A stretch of DNA of 64,000 nt. Source: Qipengyuania marisflavi. GTDB lineage: Bacteria > Pseudomonadota > Alphaproteobacteria > Sphingomonadales > Sphingomonadaceae. Shown here piece by piece: positions 44,520 through 54,649 of this stretch; position 1 is the first letter of the stretch, and each line of letters opens with the position of its first letter. The DNA is taken from positions 116,303 through 180,302 of the forward strand of contig NZ_VCAO01000001.1 of the NCBI RefSeq assembly GCF_005884405.1, written 5' to 3'. The position numbers and the translations under genes are program-made. The notes under the pieces were generated by a model. That model was given only the letters and a program-made list of their open reading frames with translations. It made no database searches and was not told where the DNA came from.

Positions 44520-45764
44520 ATGGCTGCTAAAACTATCCTCGAAAAACTCGGTATCCTTGCCGATGCAGCCAAATATGATGCGTCCTGCGCTTCTTCAGGG
44601 ACGACGAAGAAAAGCTCGCTTGGCGGAAAAGGCATCGGCTCGACTGAGGGGATGGGTATTTGCCATGCTTATGCGCCCGATGGACGCTGCATCTCGCTGC
44701 TCAAGGTATTGCTGACCAATCACTGCATTTTCGATTGTCATTACTGCATCAACCGGAAAAGTTCGAATGTGGAGCGCGCGCGATTTACGCCGCAGGAAGT
44801 GGTGGATCTTACGCTGAACTTCTACCGCCGCAATTATATCGAGGGTCTGTTTCTGTCCTCCGGCATCGTGAAAAGTTCCAATCACACTATGGAGCAGATG
44901 GTGGAAGTGGCGAGGATCCTGCGCGAAGAGCATGATTTCCGTGGTTACATCCATCTCAAGACTATTCCAGAAGCAGATCCCCAGCTGGCGCATCAGGCGG
45001 GTCTTTATGCTGACCGGGTTTCCATCAATGTCGAATTGCCCACCGATGCTGGTCTGACCCGACTCGCGCCGGACAAGGATGCGCGTCAGATCGAAGGCGC
45101 GATGGGTCAGGTTACTTCGGATCTGGCTGAGAACAAGGATGCGCGAAAACGTTTCCGTCATGCGCCGCGCTTTGCTCCAGCAGGCCAATCAACCCAGATG
45201 ATTGTCGGTGCGGACAAGGCCAGTGATGCCGATATCGTGGGCAAGGCAAGCAGGCTGTATGATAGCTTCAAATTACGCCGGGTGTACTATTCGGCCTTCA
45301 GCCCAATTCCTGATGCCAGCGCAGTGTTGCCGCTGAAACGTCCGCCCCTTATTCGCGAACACCGGTTGTATCAGTCTGACTGGCTGATGCGGTTCTATGG
45401 CTATAAACCCGCCGAGGTTATGCAGGCGACCGATGCGGACGGTAATTTGCCGCTGGATATTGATCCCAAGCTGGCCTGGGCACTGAAATTCCGCGAAAGT
45501 TTCCCGGTCGACGTCAATCGTGCCAGTCGGGAACAATTGCTGCGAGTGCCCGGTCTGGGGGTGAAGGCCGTTCACAAAATTGTCGCGTCACGCCGGCACC
45601 GTACTTTGCGCCTTGATGATGTGGCGAAGCTGACGTTGTCGATCACCAAGGTGCGTCCCTTCATATGCGCGGCGGACTGGCGCCCGGTGACACTGACGGA
45701 CCGGGCCGATCTGCGTAGCCTGCTGGCGCCCAAGACCGAACAGCTGGAACTGTTCACAACATGA
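44520..45764 (+). CDS. Putative DNA-modification/repair radical SAM protein (TIGR03916)
   Basis: A 414-residue protein with the radical SAM cluster motif C-X3-C-X2-C (CIFDCHYC, about residue 73) and a C-terminal helix-hairpin-helix (VNRASREQLLRVPGLGVKAV), a DNA-contact element. Together they define the TIGR03916 type, long proposed to modify or repair DNA. It starts at ATG 44520 (AAGGA just upstream). Its stop overlaps the UdgX-like gene by four bases. No substrate is known. Confidence 0.88.
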   Translation: MAAKTILEKLGILADAAKYDASCASSGTTKKSSLGGKGIGSTEGMGICHAYAPDGRCISLLKVLLTNHCIFDCHYCINRKSSNVERARFTPQEVVDLTLNFYRRNYIEGLFLSSGIVKSSNHTMEQMVEVARILREEHDFRGYIHLKTIPEADPQLAHQAGLYADRVSINVELPTDAGLTRLAPDKDARQIEGAMGQVTSDLAENKDARKRFRHAPRFAPAGQSTQMIVGADKASDADIVGKASRLYDSFKLRRVYYSAFSPIPDASAVLPLKRPPLIREHRLYQSDWLMRFYGYKPAEVMQATDADGNLPLDIDPKLAWALKFRESFPVDVNRASREQLLRVPGLGVKAVHKIVASRRHRTLRLDDVAKLTLSITKVRPFICAADWRPVTLTDRADLRSLLAPKTEQLELFTT

Positions 45765-47245
45765 TTGCGCTCCAGCACGCCAAGATTGATGCGCATTACG
45801 TCGTCAGGCTCCCCGAAGCGGATGATTTCGACTTTTGGCGCGAGCGTGCGCGGACGCTGGTGCAAAGTGACGTGCCGCCAGAGCGGGTTGCGTGGGTGGA
45901 ACCGGGCGGCTCTGGCGATCTGTTCGCGGCAGCTGCGTCTCCGCACGGCGAACGGCAGATGCCGGTCCCACCTCCCGGTGCCAGCCTCGTGCGCGCGAAC
46001 AAGCGCTTCGTCAGTCTGGCGCGCAACGCCATCCTGCATTCCGACGCTGACCGTTTTGCGCTGCTTTACCGGTTGTTATGGCGGTTGCAGGCGGCCCCGC
46101 GGATGATGGAAGACAAGGCCGATAGCGATGTGCGCCGGATCGAAGAGCTCGCCAAGAATGTCCGGCGTGACAGTCACAAGATGCACGCTTTCGTGCGTTT
46201 CCGCCTTGTGGAACCAGAAGGTCTAGAAAGTCCAGAAGGTCCAGAAGGTGAGGAAGTGGGCGAGCACTATGTCGCCTGGTTCGAGCCGGAGCATCACATC
46301 CTGCGTGCCAATGCCGGGTTCTTCATGCGCCGCTTCGCCAACATGAAATGGTCGATCCTGACCCCGCAAGGCTGTCTGCATTGGGATGGCAAAACCATGT
46401 CGGAAGGTCCTCCTGCCCAGCGCAGCGATGCTCCTGAGGGTGATCCGATGGAGGATTTGTGGCGCAAATATTATGCCTCGATCTTCAATCCTGCGCGGCT
46501 GAAGGTCGGCGCTATGCTGAAGGAAATGCCCAGGAAATACTGGAAGAATATGCCCGAAGCCGCGTTGATCCCGGAATTGATTGCCGGGGCACAGGCGCGC
46601 GAGGCCACAATGGTGGCGGCGGGCGCGTTGGAATTCGATCAGCGGCCCGAAACGCTCACCGCTATCGACAAGGCGCTCCATGCCTGCCGCAAATGCCCGA
46701 TTGGCAATCTGGATAATCACGCGGTGATGGGCGAGGGGCCGCAGGATGCGGCGCTGATGATTGTGGGCGAGCAGCCGGGTGATCAGGAAGATTTGGCCGG
46801 GCGCCCCTTTGTCGGGCCTGCGGGGCAGCTACTCGACAGCCATCTGGAAAGGGCCGGAATTGATCGTCAGCGGGCCTATGTCACCAACACGGTCAAGCAT
46901 TTCAAATACGTGATGAGTGGCAAACGGCGATTGCACAAATCGCCCGCCGCGAAGGAGATCGATACCTGCCGCTGGTGGGTGGAGGCCGAGCGCGCGATCG
47001 TGCAGCCAAGGCTGGTGCTCGCACTGGGGGCCAGCGCCGCGCGCGGAGTGCTGGGCAAGACGGTCAGCATCACCAAGGCTCGCGGTGCGCCGATAGTGCT
47101 CGATGATGGTAGCGAGCTGTGGATCACCGCGCACCCTTCCTACCTGCTGCGCCTTGAAGGACCTGCGTGCGAGGAACAGACGCGGCTGTTTGACGCGGAT
47201 CTTGCGGCGGTAAAAGTGCGGCTCGCGCAGCTAGAGCAGAATTGA
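45761..47245 (+). CDS. UdgX-type uracil-DNA glycosylase fused to a TIGR03915/DUF4130 domain
   Basis: A 494-residue protein. The N-terminal half (to about residue 280) is the TIGR03915/DUF4130 domain, which accompanies TIGR03916 radical SAM proteins. The C-terminal half is a family-4-like UDG with GEQPGDQEDLAGRPFVGPAGQ, the cysteines CRKCP that bind an iron-sulfur cluster, and the UdgX insert SGKRRLHKSP, whose histidine forms a covalent bond to the sugar of the uracil site in UdgX. A short in-frame repeat is present at 46213-46249. Confidence 0.85.
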   Translation: MIALQHAKIDAHYVVRLPEADDFDFWRERARTLVQSDVPPERVAWVEPGGSGDLFAAAASPHGERQMPVPPPGASLVRANKRFVSLARNAILHSDADRFALLYRLLWRLQAAPRMMEDKADSDVRRIEELAKNVRRDSHKMHAFVRFRLVEPEGLESPEGPEGEEVGEHYVAWFEPEHHILRANAGFFMRRFANMKWSILTPQGCLHWDGKTMSEGPPAQRSDAPEGDPMEDLWRKYYASIFNPARLKVGAMLKEMPRKYWKNMPEAALIPELIAGAQAREATMVAAGALEFDQRPETLTAIDKALHACRKCPIGNLDNHAVMGEGPQDAALMIVGEQPGDQEDLAGRPFVGPAGQLLDSHLERAGIDRQRAYVTNTVKHFKYVMSGKRRLHKSPAAKEIDTCRWWVEAERAIVQPRLVLALGASAARGVLGKTVSITKARGAPIVLDDGSELWITAHPSYLLRLEGPACEEQTRLFDADLAAVKVRLAQLEQN

Positions 47246-47341
47246 TGCTGTATGCAGCCGAAGCATAGTAAGCTTGCGCATCACCAATCCATCATTCCGA
47301 AATCGCGCGATTTCTACTGAGGATATTGCTAGGCGCTGGAC

Positions 47342-47971
47342 ATGATCGACGCTGAAAAATTGGCTGCATTTGCGCTGGTAACTGCCACCACCAGCATTGT
47401 GCCGGGGCCTTCGATGCTGTTTGTGACCAGCCAGGCGATCTGGCGCGGTGCGCGGTCGGGCATCGCGGCGTTGCTGGGTATGCAGATCGGTTATGTGGTC
47501 TGGTGGATCGTGGCGGCATTTGGCCTTGGCACGCTGGCGGCGGCATATCCGCTGGCGTTTCGGCTGCTGGCAGTGGCAGGCGTGCTGTATCTGGCATGGC
47601 TGGGCATTGCGGCGATCAGGCATTCGTTCCGTAGCGATGACGCTGCTGCTGAACCTGCAAGGGAACCTTCGCGCCATGCCTTTCGCGATGGGATCATGGT
47701 GGCGATCGGCAATCCGAAATCGCTGATTTACATGGCTGCGATCATTCCGCCATTTGTTGATGCGGGGAGCCCGGTTGGGGTGCAGATCATGGTGCTGGCG
47801 CTGGTCGCGCTGACCGCCGATTTGGCGATTGGCGGAATGTATATTGGTGCCGGTCGCAAGCTGGCCGGAGTGATGGAGAGTGCGGCCACGCGCAAGTGGA
47901 TTGACAGGGGCATTGGCGGTGCCTTCCTGATGATTGCGGCTGTCATCCTGACCGATTTGCTGGGAATGTAA
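47342..47971 (+). CDS. LysE-family translocator
   Basis: A 209-residue membrane protein with six helices and the LysE/RhtB signature: a first loop VPGPSMLFVTSQA and FRDGIMVAIGNPKSLIYMAAIIPPFV. It should export amino acids or similar small molecules, but the substrate is not predictable. It starts 96 bases after the UdgX gene, a gap without clear signals. Confidence 0.9.
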   Translation: MIDAEKLAAFALVTATTSIVPGPSMLFVTSQAIWRGARSGIAALLGMQIGYVVWWIVAAFGLGTLAAAYPLAFRLLAVAGVLYLAWLGIAAIRHSFRSDDAAAEPAREPSRHAFRDGIMVAIGNPKSLIYMAAIIPPFVDAGSPVGVQIMVLALVALTADLAIGGMYIGAGRKLAGVMESAATRKWIDRGIGGAFLMIAAVILTDLLGM

Positions 47972-47975
47972 GCCG

Positions 47976-48698
47976 GTGGCGGTAATCTCGCGAAAGATCG
48001 GCAGGTTTTCGGGCGACCGACGGGTTGTGGCCCTGCTCATGCTGCTGGCGTTGCTGGTTGGCGGGCGCACCTGGCTGGCCGCACATCCCCAGCATGATCC
48101 GTGGGCTCCGCTGGATTTGAGGCATCCTGAGGGATGGGCCACCGAGGCCAAGCTGCTGGCCTTAAGAAGCGATACAGCAGCCTGCCGCGCGGTTCTGGAG
48201 CGTAGCGAGATTGGCTTTGCCGCTCTGGCGCCGGCGGGCGAAGGCGACTGTCGGCGCGAGGATCGGACGCGGTTGACTGATTATCCGCTCAGTCCTGCGA
48301 CGCCGCCAATGACATGTCTGTCGGCAGTGGCATTGAAGCGGTGGAAACGTGACGTTCTCGAGTCGGCTGCACAGGATATTTTCGGTAGTAAAGTCGAACA
48401 AATAGAGCATCTTGGTGCCTATTCCTGCCGCCGTCTCTATGGCCGAAATGACGGCCCTTGGAGCGAGCACGCGACTGCCAATGCTATCGACATCGCCGGT
48501 TTTGTTCTGGCCGATGGCACGCGCATCAGCGTGCTGCGCGATTGGCAGGGTGAGGGGGACAAGGCCCGCTTCCTGCGGGAAATCCGCGATGGGGCTTGCG
48601 GCGCTTTCGCAACAGTTCTCAGCCCCGATTACAATGCCGCACACCGCGATCATCTGCATCTGGATATGACGGCGCGCTGGAGCAGTGTCTGCCGGTAA
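47976..48698 (+). CDS. Extensin-like (DUF/M15-type) secreted protein
   Basis: A 240-residue protein anchored or exported by an N-terminal hydrophobic helix (VVALLMLLALLVGG). It carries the extensin-like C-terminal domain with metal-ligand motifs SEHATANAIDIAGF and HRDHLHLDM, in the arrangement of VanY/D-Ala-D-Ala carboxypeptidases. A peptidoglycan peptidase role is inferred. The GTG start (47976) follows the LysE stop by four bases. Confidence 0.82.
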   Translation: MAVISRKIGRFSGDRRVVALLMLLALLVGGRTWLAAHPQHDPWAPLDLRHPEGWATEAKLLALRSDTAACRAVLERSEIGFAALAPAGEGDCRREDRTRLTDYPLSPATPPMTCLSAVALKRWKRDVLESAAQDIFGSKVEQIEHLGAYSCRRLYGRNDGPWSEHATANAIDIAGFVLADGTRISVLRDWQGEGDKARFLREIRDGACGAFATVLSPDYNAAHRDHLHLDMTARWSSVCR

Positions 48699-48699
48699 C

Positions 48700-49425
48700 T
48701 CAGGGTTCGATCGAATAGCCTGCGCTGCGCACGGTGCGGATCAGTTCGGCACCGCCGTCCACTTCGATAGCTTTGCGTAAACGGCGGATATGGACGTCCA
48801 CAGTGCGCAGCTCGATATCGCTTTCCGTGCCCCAGACACCGTCGAGCAATTGGTTGCGGCTGAACACTCTGCCGGGATTTTCCATCAGGAATTTGAGCAA
48901 GCGAAACTCGGTGGGGCCGACATGGATGGGTTGTCCCTGACGCGTGACCTTATAGGCGACGGGATCCAGCGCGACATCGCTGACTTGCAGGCTCTCCCCA
49001 GCCAGCGCCGGACGGATCCGCCGCATCACTGCCGCCACCCGCGCCAGCAACTCGCGCGGTGAGAATGGCTTGGTCAGGTAATCGTCGGCGCCGGTTTCCA
49101 GCCCGCGTATGCGGTCGTCTTCGACTTCGCGGGCGGTCAGCATGATGATCGGGATGTGCGCAGTGGCTTTGTCGCGGCGCAGGCGGCGGCAAACCTCAAT
49201 CCCGCTGGTCCCTTCTATCATCCAGTCAAGGATCACAAGATCGGGCACGTCCTCGCTTGCCAGCAGCAGCGCCTCGTCACCGTCCGCAGTGGTGCGGACG
49301 CGGTACCCCTCGTTGGTGAAGCGATATTCGAGCAATTCAGAGAGGGCGGGATCGTCCTCAACCAGCAATAGTTTGGCCGCGTGCACTGGAGCGCCTTCCT
49401 GCGAAAGATTCGTCTCGGTCGGCAA
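48700..49425 (-). CDS. phoB: Phosphate regulon response regulator PhoB
   Basis: A 241-residue OmpR-type regulator. Receiver domain with acceptor Asp in VILDWMIEG and the phosphate-switch residues TAREVED; C-terminal winged helix with TEFRLLKFLMENPGRVFSR and RTVRSAGYSIEP. It activates genes behind 11-bp PhoB repeats, two sets of which lie in this window. It follows phoU after 31 bases and is the last gene of the pst operon. A GTG start 13 codons later (49386) is possible. Confidence 0.94.
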   Translation of the reverse strand: MPTETNLSQEGAPVHAAKLLLVEDDPALSELLEYRFTNEGYRVRTTADGDEALLLASEDVPDLVILDWMIEGTSGIEVCRRLRRDKATAHIPIIMLTAREVEDDRIRGLETGADDYLTKPFSPRELLARVAAVMRRIRPALAGESLQVSDVALDPVAYKVTRQGQPIHVGPTEFRLLKFLMENPGRVFSRNQLLDGVWGTESDIELRTVDVHIRRLRKAIEVDGGAELIRTVRSAGYSIEP

Positions 49426-49456
49426 AGCTTTATGACCTCCAGGCTACAGTAATGTG

Positions 49457-50128
49457 TCAGCCATCGTCGTCGGGCGGATAAACCCCGGTTGCGGCATAAT
49501 GGACCATTTCAGCAACATTCGTTGCATGGTCGCCAACGCGTTCCAGATTGCGCGCCACGAACAGCAATTGTGCAGCGCTGCTGATGGTCGAGGGGTTTTC
49601 GACCATGTGGCTGACCAGATTGCGGAAAATCGAATTGTAGAACGCATCGACCTTTTCATCGGTGGCGATGACCTGGAGTGCCAATTCGGCATCGCGCGCG
49701 GCATAGGCGGTCAGCACATCATGGACCATTTCGGCGGCCACTTCGGCCATTGCAGGGAGCAGGGTCAGCGGTTCAAACTGTTTGCGGCTGCGGCTGATTT
49801 CCTTGCTGGCCTTGGCGATAGCCTTGGAATAATCGCCGATCCGCTCCACCACGCCGGCGATCTTGAGCGCGGCAATCACTTCGCGCAGATCGTCCGCCAT
49901 CGGTGCGCGCAATGCGATCACGCGAATGGCCAGCTTGTCGATTGCGGTTTCCAGCGCGTCGATCTTGCGGTCATTCTTGACCACGCGGTCGGCCAGCGCG
50001 TCGTCGCCCTTGACCAGCGCTTCCATCGATTCATGCACTGCAACTTCGGCCAGTCCGCCCATCTCCGCGATCAGGCCGCGCAGCCGGGTGATGTCCTCGT
50101 CGAATGCCTTGACGGTGTGTTCCTGCAT
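49457..50128 (-). CDS. phoU: Phosphate signalling regulator PhoU
   Basis: A 223-residue all-helical protein built of two PhoU repeats with the acidic metal-site motif in KNDRKIDALE-like and DEKVDAFYN segments. It relays Pst transporter status to PhoR and prevents unneeded kinase activity. It starts one base inside pstB. Length and composition are normal. Confidence 0.93.
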   Translation of the reverse strand: MQEHTVKAFDEDITRLRGLIAEMGGLAEVAVHESMEALVKGDDALADRVVKNDRKIDALETAIDKLAIRVIALRAPMADDLREVIAALKIAGVVERIGDYSKAIAKASKEISRSRKQFEPLTLLPAMAEVAAEMVHDVLTAYAARDAELALQVIATDEKVDAFYNSIFRNLVSHMVENPSTISSAAQLLFVARNLERVGDHATNVAEMVHYAATGVYPPDDDG

Positions 50129-50919
50129 CAGCCGTACCGTCCCGTAATATAGTCCTGGGTCCGCTTTTCGAGCGGGGTGGTGAATATGTCAGATGTGCGC
50201 CCGTATTCCACCATTTTTCCCAGATGGAAGAATGCGGTGCGCTGGCTGACGCGGGCGGCCTGTTGCATCGAGTGGGTGACGATGACGATGGCGTAGCTGC
50301 CGTTAAGCTCGTCAATCAGCTCCTCGATCTTGGCGGTCGCAATGGGATCCAGGGCCGAGCAAGGCTCGTCCATCAGGATAACTTCGGGATCGACGGCAAT
50401 GGCGCGTGCGATGCAAAGCCGCTGCTGCTGGCCACCCGAAAGCGCGGTGCCGCTGTCCTGCAGGCGGTCTTTGACCTCCTGCCACAGACCAGCCCGCTGA
50501 AGCGATTTTTCGACTATGGCGTCGAGCTCGTCTTTACCCTCGGCCAGCCCGTGGATGCGGGGGCCGTAAGCGATGTTTTCGTAAATCGACTTTGGGAAGG
50601 GGTTGGGTTTCTGGAATACCATCCCCACACGGGCGCGCAACTGCACCACATCCATGCCAGAGCGATAGATGTCCGCCCCGTCCAGTTCGATCAAGCCTTC
50701 AACCCGCGCCGAAGGAATGGTGTCGTTCATGCGGTTGAGCGTGCGCAGGAAAGTCGATTTGCCGCAGCCAGACGGGCCGATGAAGGCCGTGACATATTTG
50801 GTCGGGATGTCGATCGACACCTCGTCAATCGCCTTCTTGTCTCCGTAATATACGGACACATCGCGCGCCTGCATCTTGGCGTCGGTATCTTCCAGATTGG
50901 GATGGACTACAGTCACCAT
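50128..50919 (-). CDS. pstB: Phosphate ABC transporter ATP-binding protein PstB
   Basis: A 263-residue ATPase with Walker [14 protein letters not shown]-loop, signature [17 protein letters not shown], Walker [13 protein letters not shown] and the switch histidine in VTHSMQQA. It powers PstA/PstC. It overlaps pstA by seven bases and phoU by one. All catalytic residues are present. Confidence 0.97.
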   Translation of the reverse strand: MVTVVHPNLEDTDAKMQARDVSVYYGDKKAIDEVSIDIPTKYVTAFIGPSGCGKSTFLRTLNRMNDTIPSARVEGLIELDGADIYRSGMDVVQLRARVGMVFQKPNPFPKSIYENIAYGPRIHGLAEGKDELDAIVEKSLQRAGLWQEVKDRLQDSGTALSGGQQQRLCIARAIAVDPEVILMDEPCSALDPIATAKIEELIDELNGSYAIVIVTHSMQQAARVSQRTAFFHLGKMVEYGRTSDIFTTPLEKRTQDYITGRYG

Positions 50920-52175
50920 TTTTTCTCGAATTTGTTGCGCAGGTAGATTGCGAGGCCGTTCATCACGAGCAGGAACAGCAATAGCACGATAATTGCCGCG
51001 CTGGTGCGTTCAACGAAGCCGCGGTCGATTTCATCCGACCACAGAAAGATCTGCACCGGCAATACGGTTGCGGGCGAGGTAAAGCCATCGGGCGGCGTAG
51101 CGACAAAGGCGCGCATACCGATCATCAGCAGCGGCGCGGTTTCGCCCAATGCGCGCGCCATGCCGATGATGGTGCCCGTCAGAATGCCGGGCAGGGCAAG
51201 CGGCAGAACATGATGGAAAACCACCTGAACCGGAGAGGCGCCGATGGCCAGCGCCCCATCGCGGATACTGGGCGGGACCGCCTTAATAGCATTGCGCCCG
51301 GAAATCACGATGACTGGCATGGTCATCAGCGCCAATGTCATACCGCCGATCAGCGGGGCAGAGCGGTAGCTGGGGAAGATCCACAGGAACACCGCGAGCC
51401 CCAACAGGCCGAAGATGATCGAGGGCACAGCCGCCAGATTGTTGATCGAAACTTCGATCACATCGGTCCAGCGGTTCTTGGGAGCGTATTCTTCAAGATA
51501 GAGCGCCGCCAGCACACCGATGGGAAATGCCAGCAGCAGGGTGACGATCATGGTCAGGATAGACCCCTTGAGCGCGCCCCAAATGCCTGCCGCCTGCGGA
51601 TCGGTGGCATCGGCACGTTGCAGGAAGCCGGTGTCGAAATTCTTCTCCAACACGCCCTTGTCAGCGAGATCGGCGGCCAGCGCCTGTAGTTCGGGCGAGC
51701 CTTCACCCGAATAGCCTGCTGCCAGATCGGCGCTGGCGGGCAGGTTGAAGGTAACTTCGCTGCTGAGGGTTTGCGGATCGGCAATCACGGCATCGGCAAC
51801 ATCGCGCCACGCGGTTGCGCTGAGTTCCTCGGCTCCCGCTTCGCCAAGCGCCTTGACCGCGTAGAATTCGACCACAGCGGGCAGCCCCTGCGCCTTCAGC
51901 GAATTGGCGGCACCGGCCTGCTCCATCATCACCGGATCTGCCGCGATCCCGGATTGCGAGAAGTCTATCGGCACAGTCAGTTCAGTGCGCTGGAACCCGC
52001 CGATCCCGTTGATGGTCATAGTGACCAGCAGGAACAGCAACACGCCGACGGAGAACAGCACCGCGCCCAGACCCAGGGCCTTGAACCGCTTTTCCGCTGC
52101 GTAGCGCTGCTGCAACCGCTTTTCGAAAGCTGCCGTGCGGGTCGGGGTGCGAGTGGGCTCAGCCGCGTCAGTCAT
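50913..52175 (-). CDS. pstA: Phosphate ABC transporter permease PstA
   Basis: A 420-residue permease. An N-terminal helix and a periplasmic DUF3333-type extension (about residues 30-190) precede the transport core of five to six helices ([19 protein letters not shown], [17 protein letters not shown] as the EAA loop). The extension is longer than in E. coli PstA, as in other alphaproteobacteria. It overlaps pstC by eight bases. Confidence 0.93.
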   Translation of the reverse strand: MTDAAEPTRTPTRTAAFEKRLQQRYAAEKRFKALGLGAVLFSVGVLLFLLVTMTINGIGGFQRTELTVPIDFSQSGIAADPVMMEQAGAANSLKAQGLPAVVEFYAVKALGEAGAEELSATAWRDVADAVIADPQTLSSEVTFNLPASADLAAGYSGEGSPELQALAADLADKGVLEKNFDTGFLQRADATDPQAAGIWGALKGSILTMIVTLLLAFPIGVLAALYLEEYAPKNRWTDVIEVSINNLAAVPSIIFGLLGLAVFLWIFPSYRSAPLIGGMTLALMTMPVIVISGRNAIKAVPPSIRDGALAIGASPVQVVFHHVLPLALPGILTGTIIGMARALGETAPLLMIGMRAFVATPPDGFTSPATVLPVQIFLWSDEIDRGFVERTSAAIIVLLLFLLVMNGLAIYLRNKFEKKW

Positions 52176-53553
52176 AGGCTTCCCGGTACCGCTTGACGAC
52201 GCGCAGGGCGATGAAATTGAGCCCCAGCGTCACGAGGAAGAGCACAAAGCCCAGCGCAAAGGCGCTGAGCGTGGCGGGATGGTCGAAGCTGCCTTCGCCG
52301 GTCAGCATGGCGACGATCTGCACAGTGACCGTGGTCATCGCCTCAAGCGGGTTGGCAGACAGGTTGGCCGCAGTGGAGGCGGCCATGACGACAATCATGG
52401 TTTCACCAATTGCGCGGCTGATCGCCAGCATCACCCCGGCCACGATACCGGGCAGGGCGGCGGGCACCAGCACGCGGCGGATTGTCTCATTGGTGGTCGC
52501 ACCCATTGCCAGACTGCCATCGCGCATTGCCTGCGGAACCGCCGCTATGCTGTCGTCCGCCATCGATGAAACGAAGGGAATGATCATGACGCCCATGACC
52601 AGACCAGCGGCCAGCGCACTCTCGCTGGAAGGGTTGGACATCCCCAACGAAAAGCCAAGGTCGCGGATAGCGGGCGCAACAGTCAGCGCGGCGAAATAGC
52701 CATAGACCACTGTCGGCACGCCAGCGAGAATTTCGAGCGCCGGTTTGAGCCAGGCACGCAATCGGGGGGTAGCGTATTGTGTAAGGTAAATTGCGCTCAT
52801 CAATCCAAGCGGGATCGCGACGATCATCGCAATAATCGCGCCGATGAAGATAGTGCCCCAGAACAGCGGGATCGCGCCATAGCGGCTGCCATCTGGCACC
52901 TCTGGATTGGCCATCGGGTCGGGACCCCAATGCGTCCCGAACAGGAAATCGAGTGGTGAGACCATCCCGAAAAACCGGATGGTTTCAACCACCAGACTGA
53001 CCACAATGCCCAAGGTTGTGAGGATCGCGATCAGCGAAGCGGCCAGCAGGATGCCCATCACTGCGCGTTCGACGCGAGTGCGGGCGGTAAAGTCAGGCTT
53101 CAGCCGCAGAAACGCCCAAACACCTGTCATAAATGCGATTGCCAGCGTCACTGCCAGCCCGATCCACTGATAGCGCGCGATGGCCGCGCGGTAGGGATCA
53201 ACCAGCGCCGCAGCGTCGGGATTGAACACCGCTGGCGCGGCTCCGGTGGCAACATTGCGCGCTTCGTTCAGGATCATCTGACGCTGAAAGCCGAAGCTGG
53301 GCAGGTTCGATGCGGCAGCGTCGGCCAGCACCGATTGCGTGATCAGACCCGGTGAAATCACGGTCCACAAGGACACGAATAACAGCACCGGCACTGCGAT
53401 CCACAGCGCCACATACCACGCATGGTAACTGGGTAATGCGGCCAGCTTGATGCCGGGTTTGGCCCGGCGGAAACTCCACGCGCGTGCGCGCGCCGCCAGC
53501 CATCCGGCAAGGCCGAGCCCGAGGGCCAGGAGAAGCAGGATGGCTGGGGACAT
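52168..53553 (-). CDS. pstC: Phosphate ABC transporter permease PstC
   Basis: A 461-residue membrane protein with about eight helices. Its N-terminal half carries an extra helix pair and a large periplasmic segment (about residues 60-130), and its C-terminal half has the BPD permease core with ISRAIGETMIVVMAA (EAA loop). It lies 15 bases after the pstS stop, so pstS and the permeases share one transcript. Confidence 0.93.
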   Translation of the reverse strand: MSPAILLLLALGLGLAGWLAARARAWSFRRAKPGIKLAALPSYHAWYVALWIAVPVLLFVSLWTVISPGLITQSVLADAAASNLPSFGFQRQMILNEARNVATGAAPAVFNPDAAALVDPYRAAIARYQWIGLAVTLAIAFMTGVWAFLRLKPDFTARTRVERAVMGILLAASLIAILTTLGIVVSLVVETIRFFGMVSPLDFLFGTHWGPDPMANPEVPDGSRYGAIPLFWGTIFIGAIIAMIVAIPLGLMSAIYLTQYATPRLRAWLKPALEILAGVPTVVYGYFAALTVAPAIRDLGFSLGMSNPSSESALAAGLVMGVMIIPFVSSMADDSIAAVPQAMRDGSLAMGATTNETIRRVLVPAALPGIVAGVMLAISRAIGETMIVVMAASTAANLSANPLEAMTTVTVQIVAMLTGEGSFDHPATLSAFALGFVLFLVTLGLNFIALRVVKRYREAYD

Positions 53554-53568
53554 ACTCTGGTGCGAGCC

Positions 53569-54618
53569 TTACTTCAGCTGCGCGCCATCGAGGGTCGTGA
53601 ACTCGGTCACAGCCTTGGCATTGGCTGCCATCACGTCGTCAGGCGAAGCGACCAGACCAAGCTTGGCCAGCGGGCCGTCCTTGCTCCACACATTGCTCCA
53701 CTCAGCCAAGAATTCCTTGAGGCCGGGAATGGCGTTCAGATGCGCCTTTTTCACATAGATATAAAGCGGACGCGCGCCGGGATAGGCGAAGCTTGCGATG
53801 TTGTCATAGGTCGGGGCAACGCCGTTCATATTCAGCCCCTGCACCTTGTCGGCGTTCTCCTCAAGATAGGAGTAGCCAAAAATCCCCACGGCATTTGGAT
53901 TGCTTTCGATCTTCTGGACGATCAGGTTATCCTGCTCGCCCTGATCGACATAAAGGCCGTCTGAACGCACTTCGGTGCACAGGGTCTTAAACTCGTCTTC
54001 GTTGCTGTCCTTTAGCGCCTTCATGTCGGCATTGGTCTTGCACCCGGCTTCAAGCACCAGTTCCTTAAGCGCGTCGCGCGTTCCCGAGGTGGAGGGCGGG
54101 CCGTAAACCAGAATCGGCTTGTTCGGCAGTGAGGGATCGACATCGGACCACGTCTTGGTGGTCTGTTCCTTGCCAAAGGGCTTGGCGGCCAGCGCCTTGT
54201 AAACAATCTCTGGCGTCAGGTTCATGGTGATCCCGCCCTGCGCCGATGCCAGCGCAATACCGTCGAGGCCAACCTGAATTTCGATGATGTCGGTCACGCC
54301 ATTGCTGCCGCAGGTCGCGAATTCGCTGGCCTTCATGCGGCGCGAGGCGTTGGCGATGTCCGGCGTGTTCGGGCCAAGTCCCTTGCAGAATTCAGAGATG
54401 CCGGCACCCGAGCCGATGGATTCGATGATGGGCGATTTGAAATCCGGGTTGGAACGCACAAAGCTTTCCGAAACCGCCTTGGCGAACGGGAACACGGTGG
54501 ACGATCCGACTGCACGGATAGAATCGCGCGAACCGCCGCCGTCACCGCCATTGCCGCCGCAAGCCGCAAGGGCGAGGGCAGATACTGCGGCGAATACGAT
54601 ATGCTTGGTCTTGAACAT
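53569..54618 (-). CDS. pstS: Phosphate-binding lipoprotein PstS
   Basis: A 349-residue periplasmic binding protein. The signal peptide ends with lipobox LALAACGG, so it is lipid-anchored. Ligand segments GSSTVFPFAKAVSESF, SGAGISEFCKG and the loop PSTSGTRDALKELV match the phosphate-binding family. The start (54618) was chosen for the signal peptide. It has its own PhoB box upstream. Confidence 0.94.
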   Translation of the reverse strand: MFKTKHIVFAAVSALALAACGGNGGDGGGSRDSIRAVGSSTVFPFAKAVSESFVRSNPDFKSPIIESIGSGAGISEFCKGLGPNTPDIANASRRMKASEFATCGSNGVTDIIEIQVGLDGIALASAQGGITMNLTPEIVYKALAAKPFGKEQTTKTWSDVDPSLPNKPILVYGPPSTSGTRDALKELVLEAGCKTNADMKALKDSNEDEFKTLCTEVRSDGLYVDQGEQDNLIVQKIESNPNAVGIFGYSYLEENADKVQGLNMNGVAPTYDNIASFAYPGARPLYIYVKKAHLNAIPGLKEFLAEWSNVWSKDGPLAKLGLVASPDDVMAANAKAVTEFTTLDGAQLK

Positions 54619-54649
54619 GATAAAACCCCTTGGGTTGGAAGACTGACAG

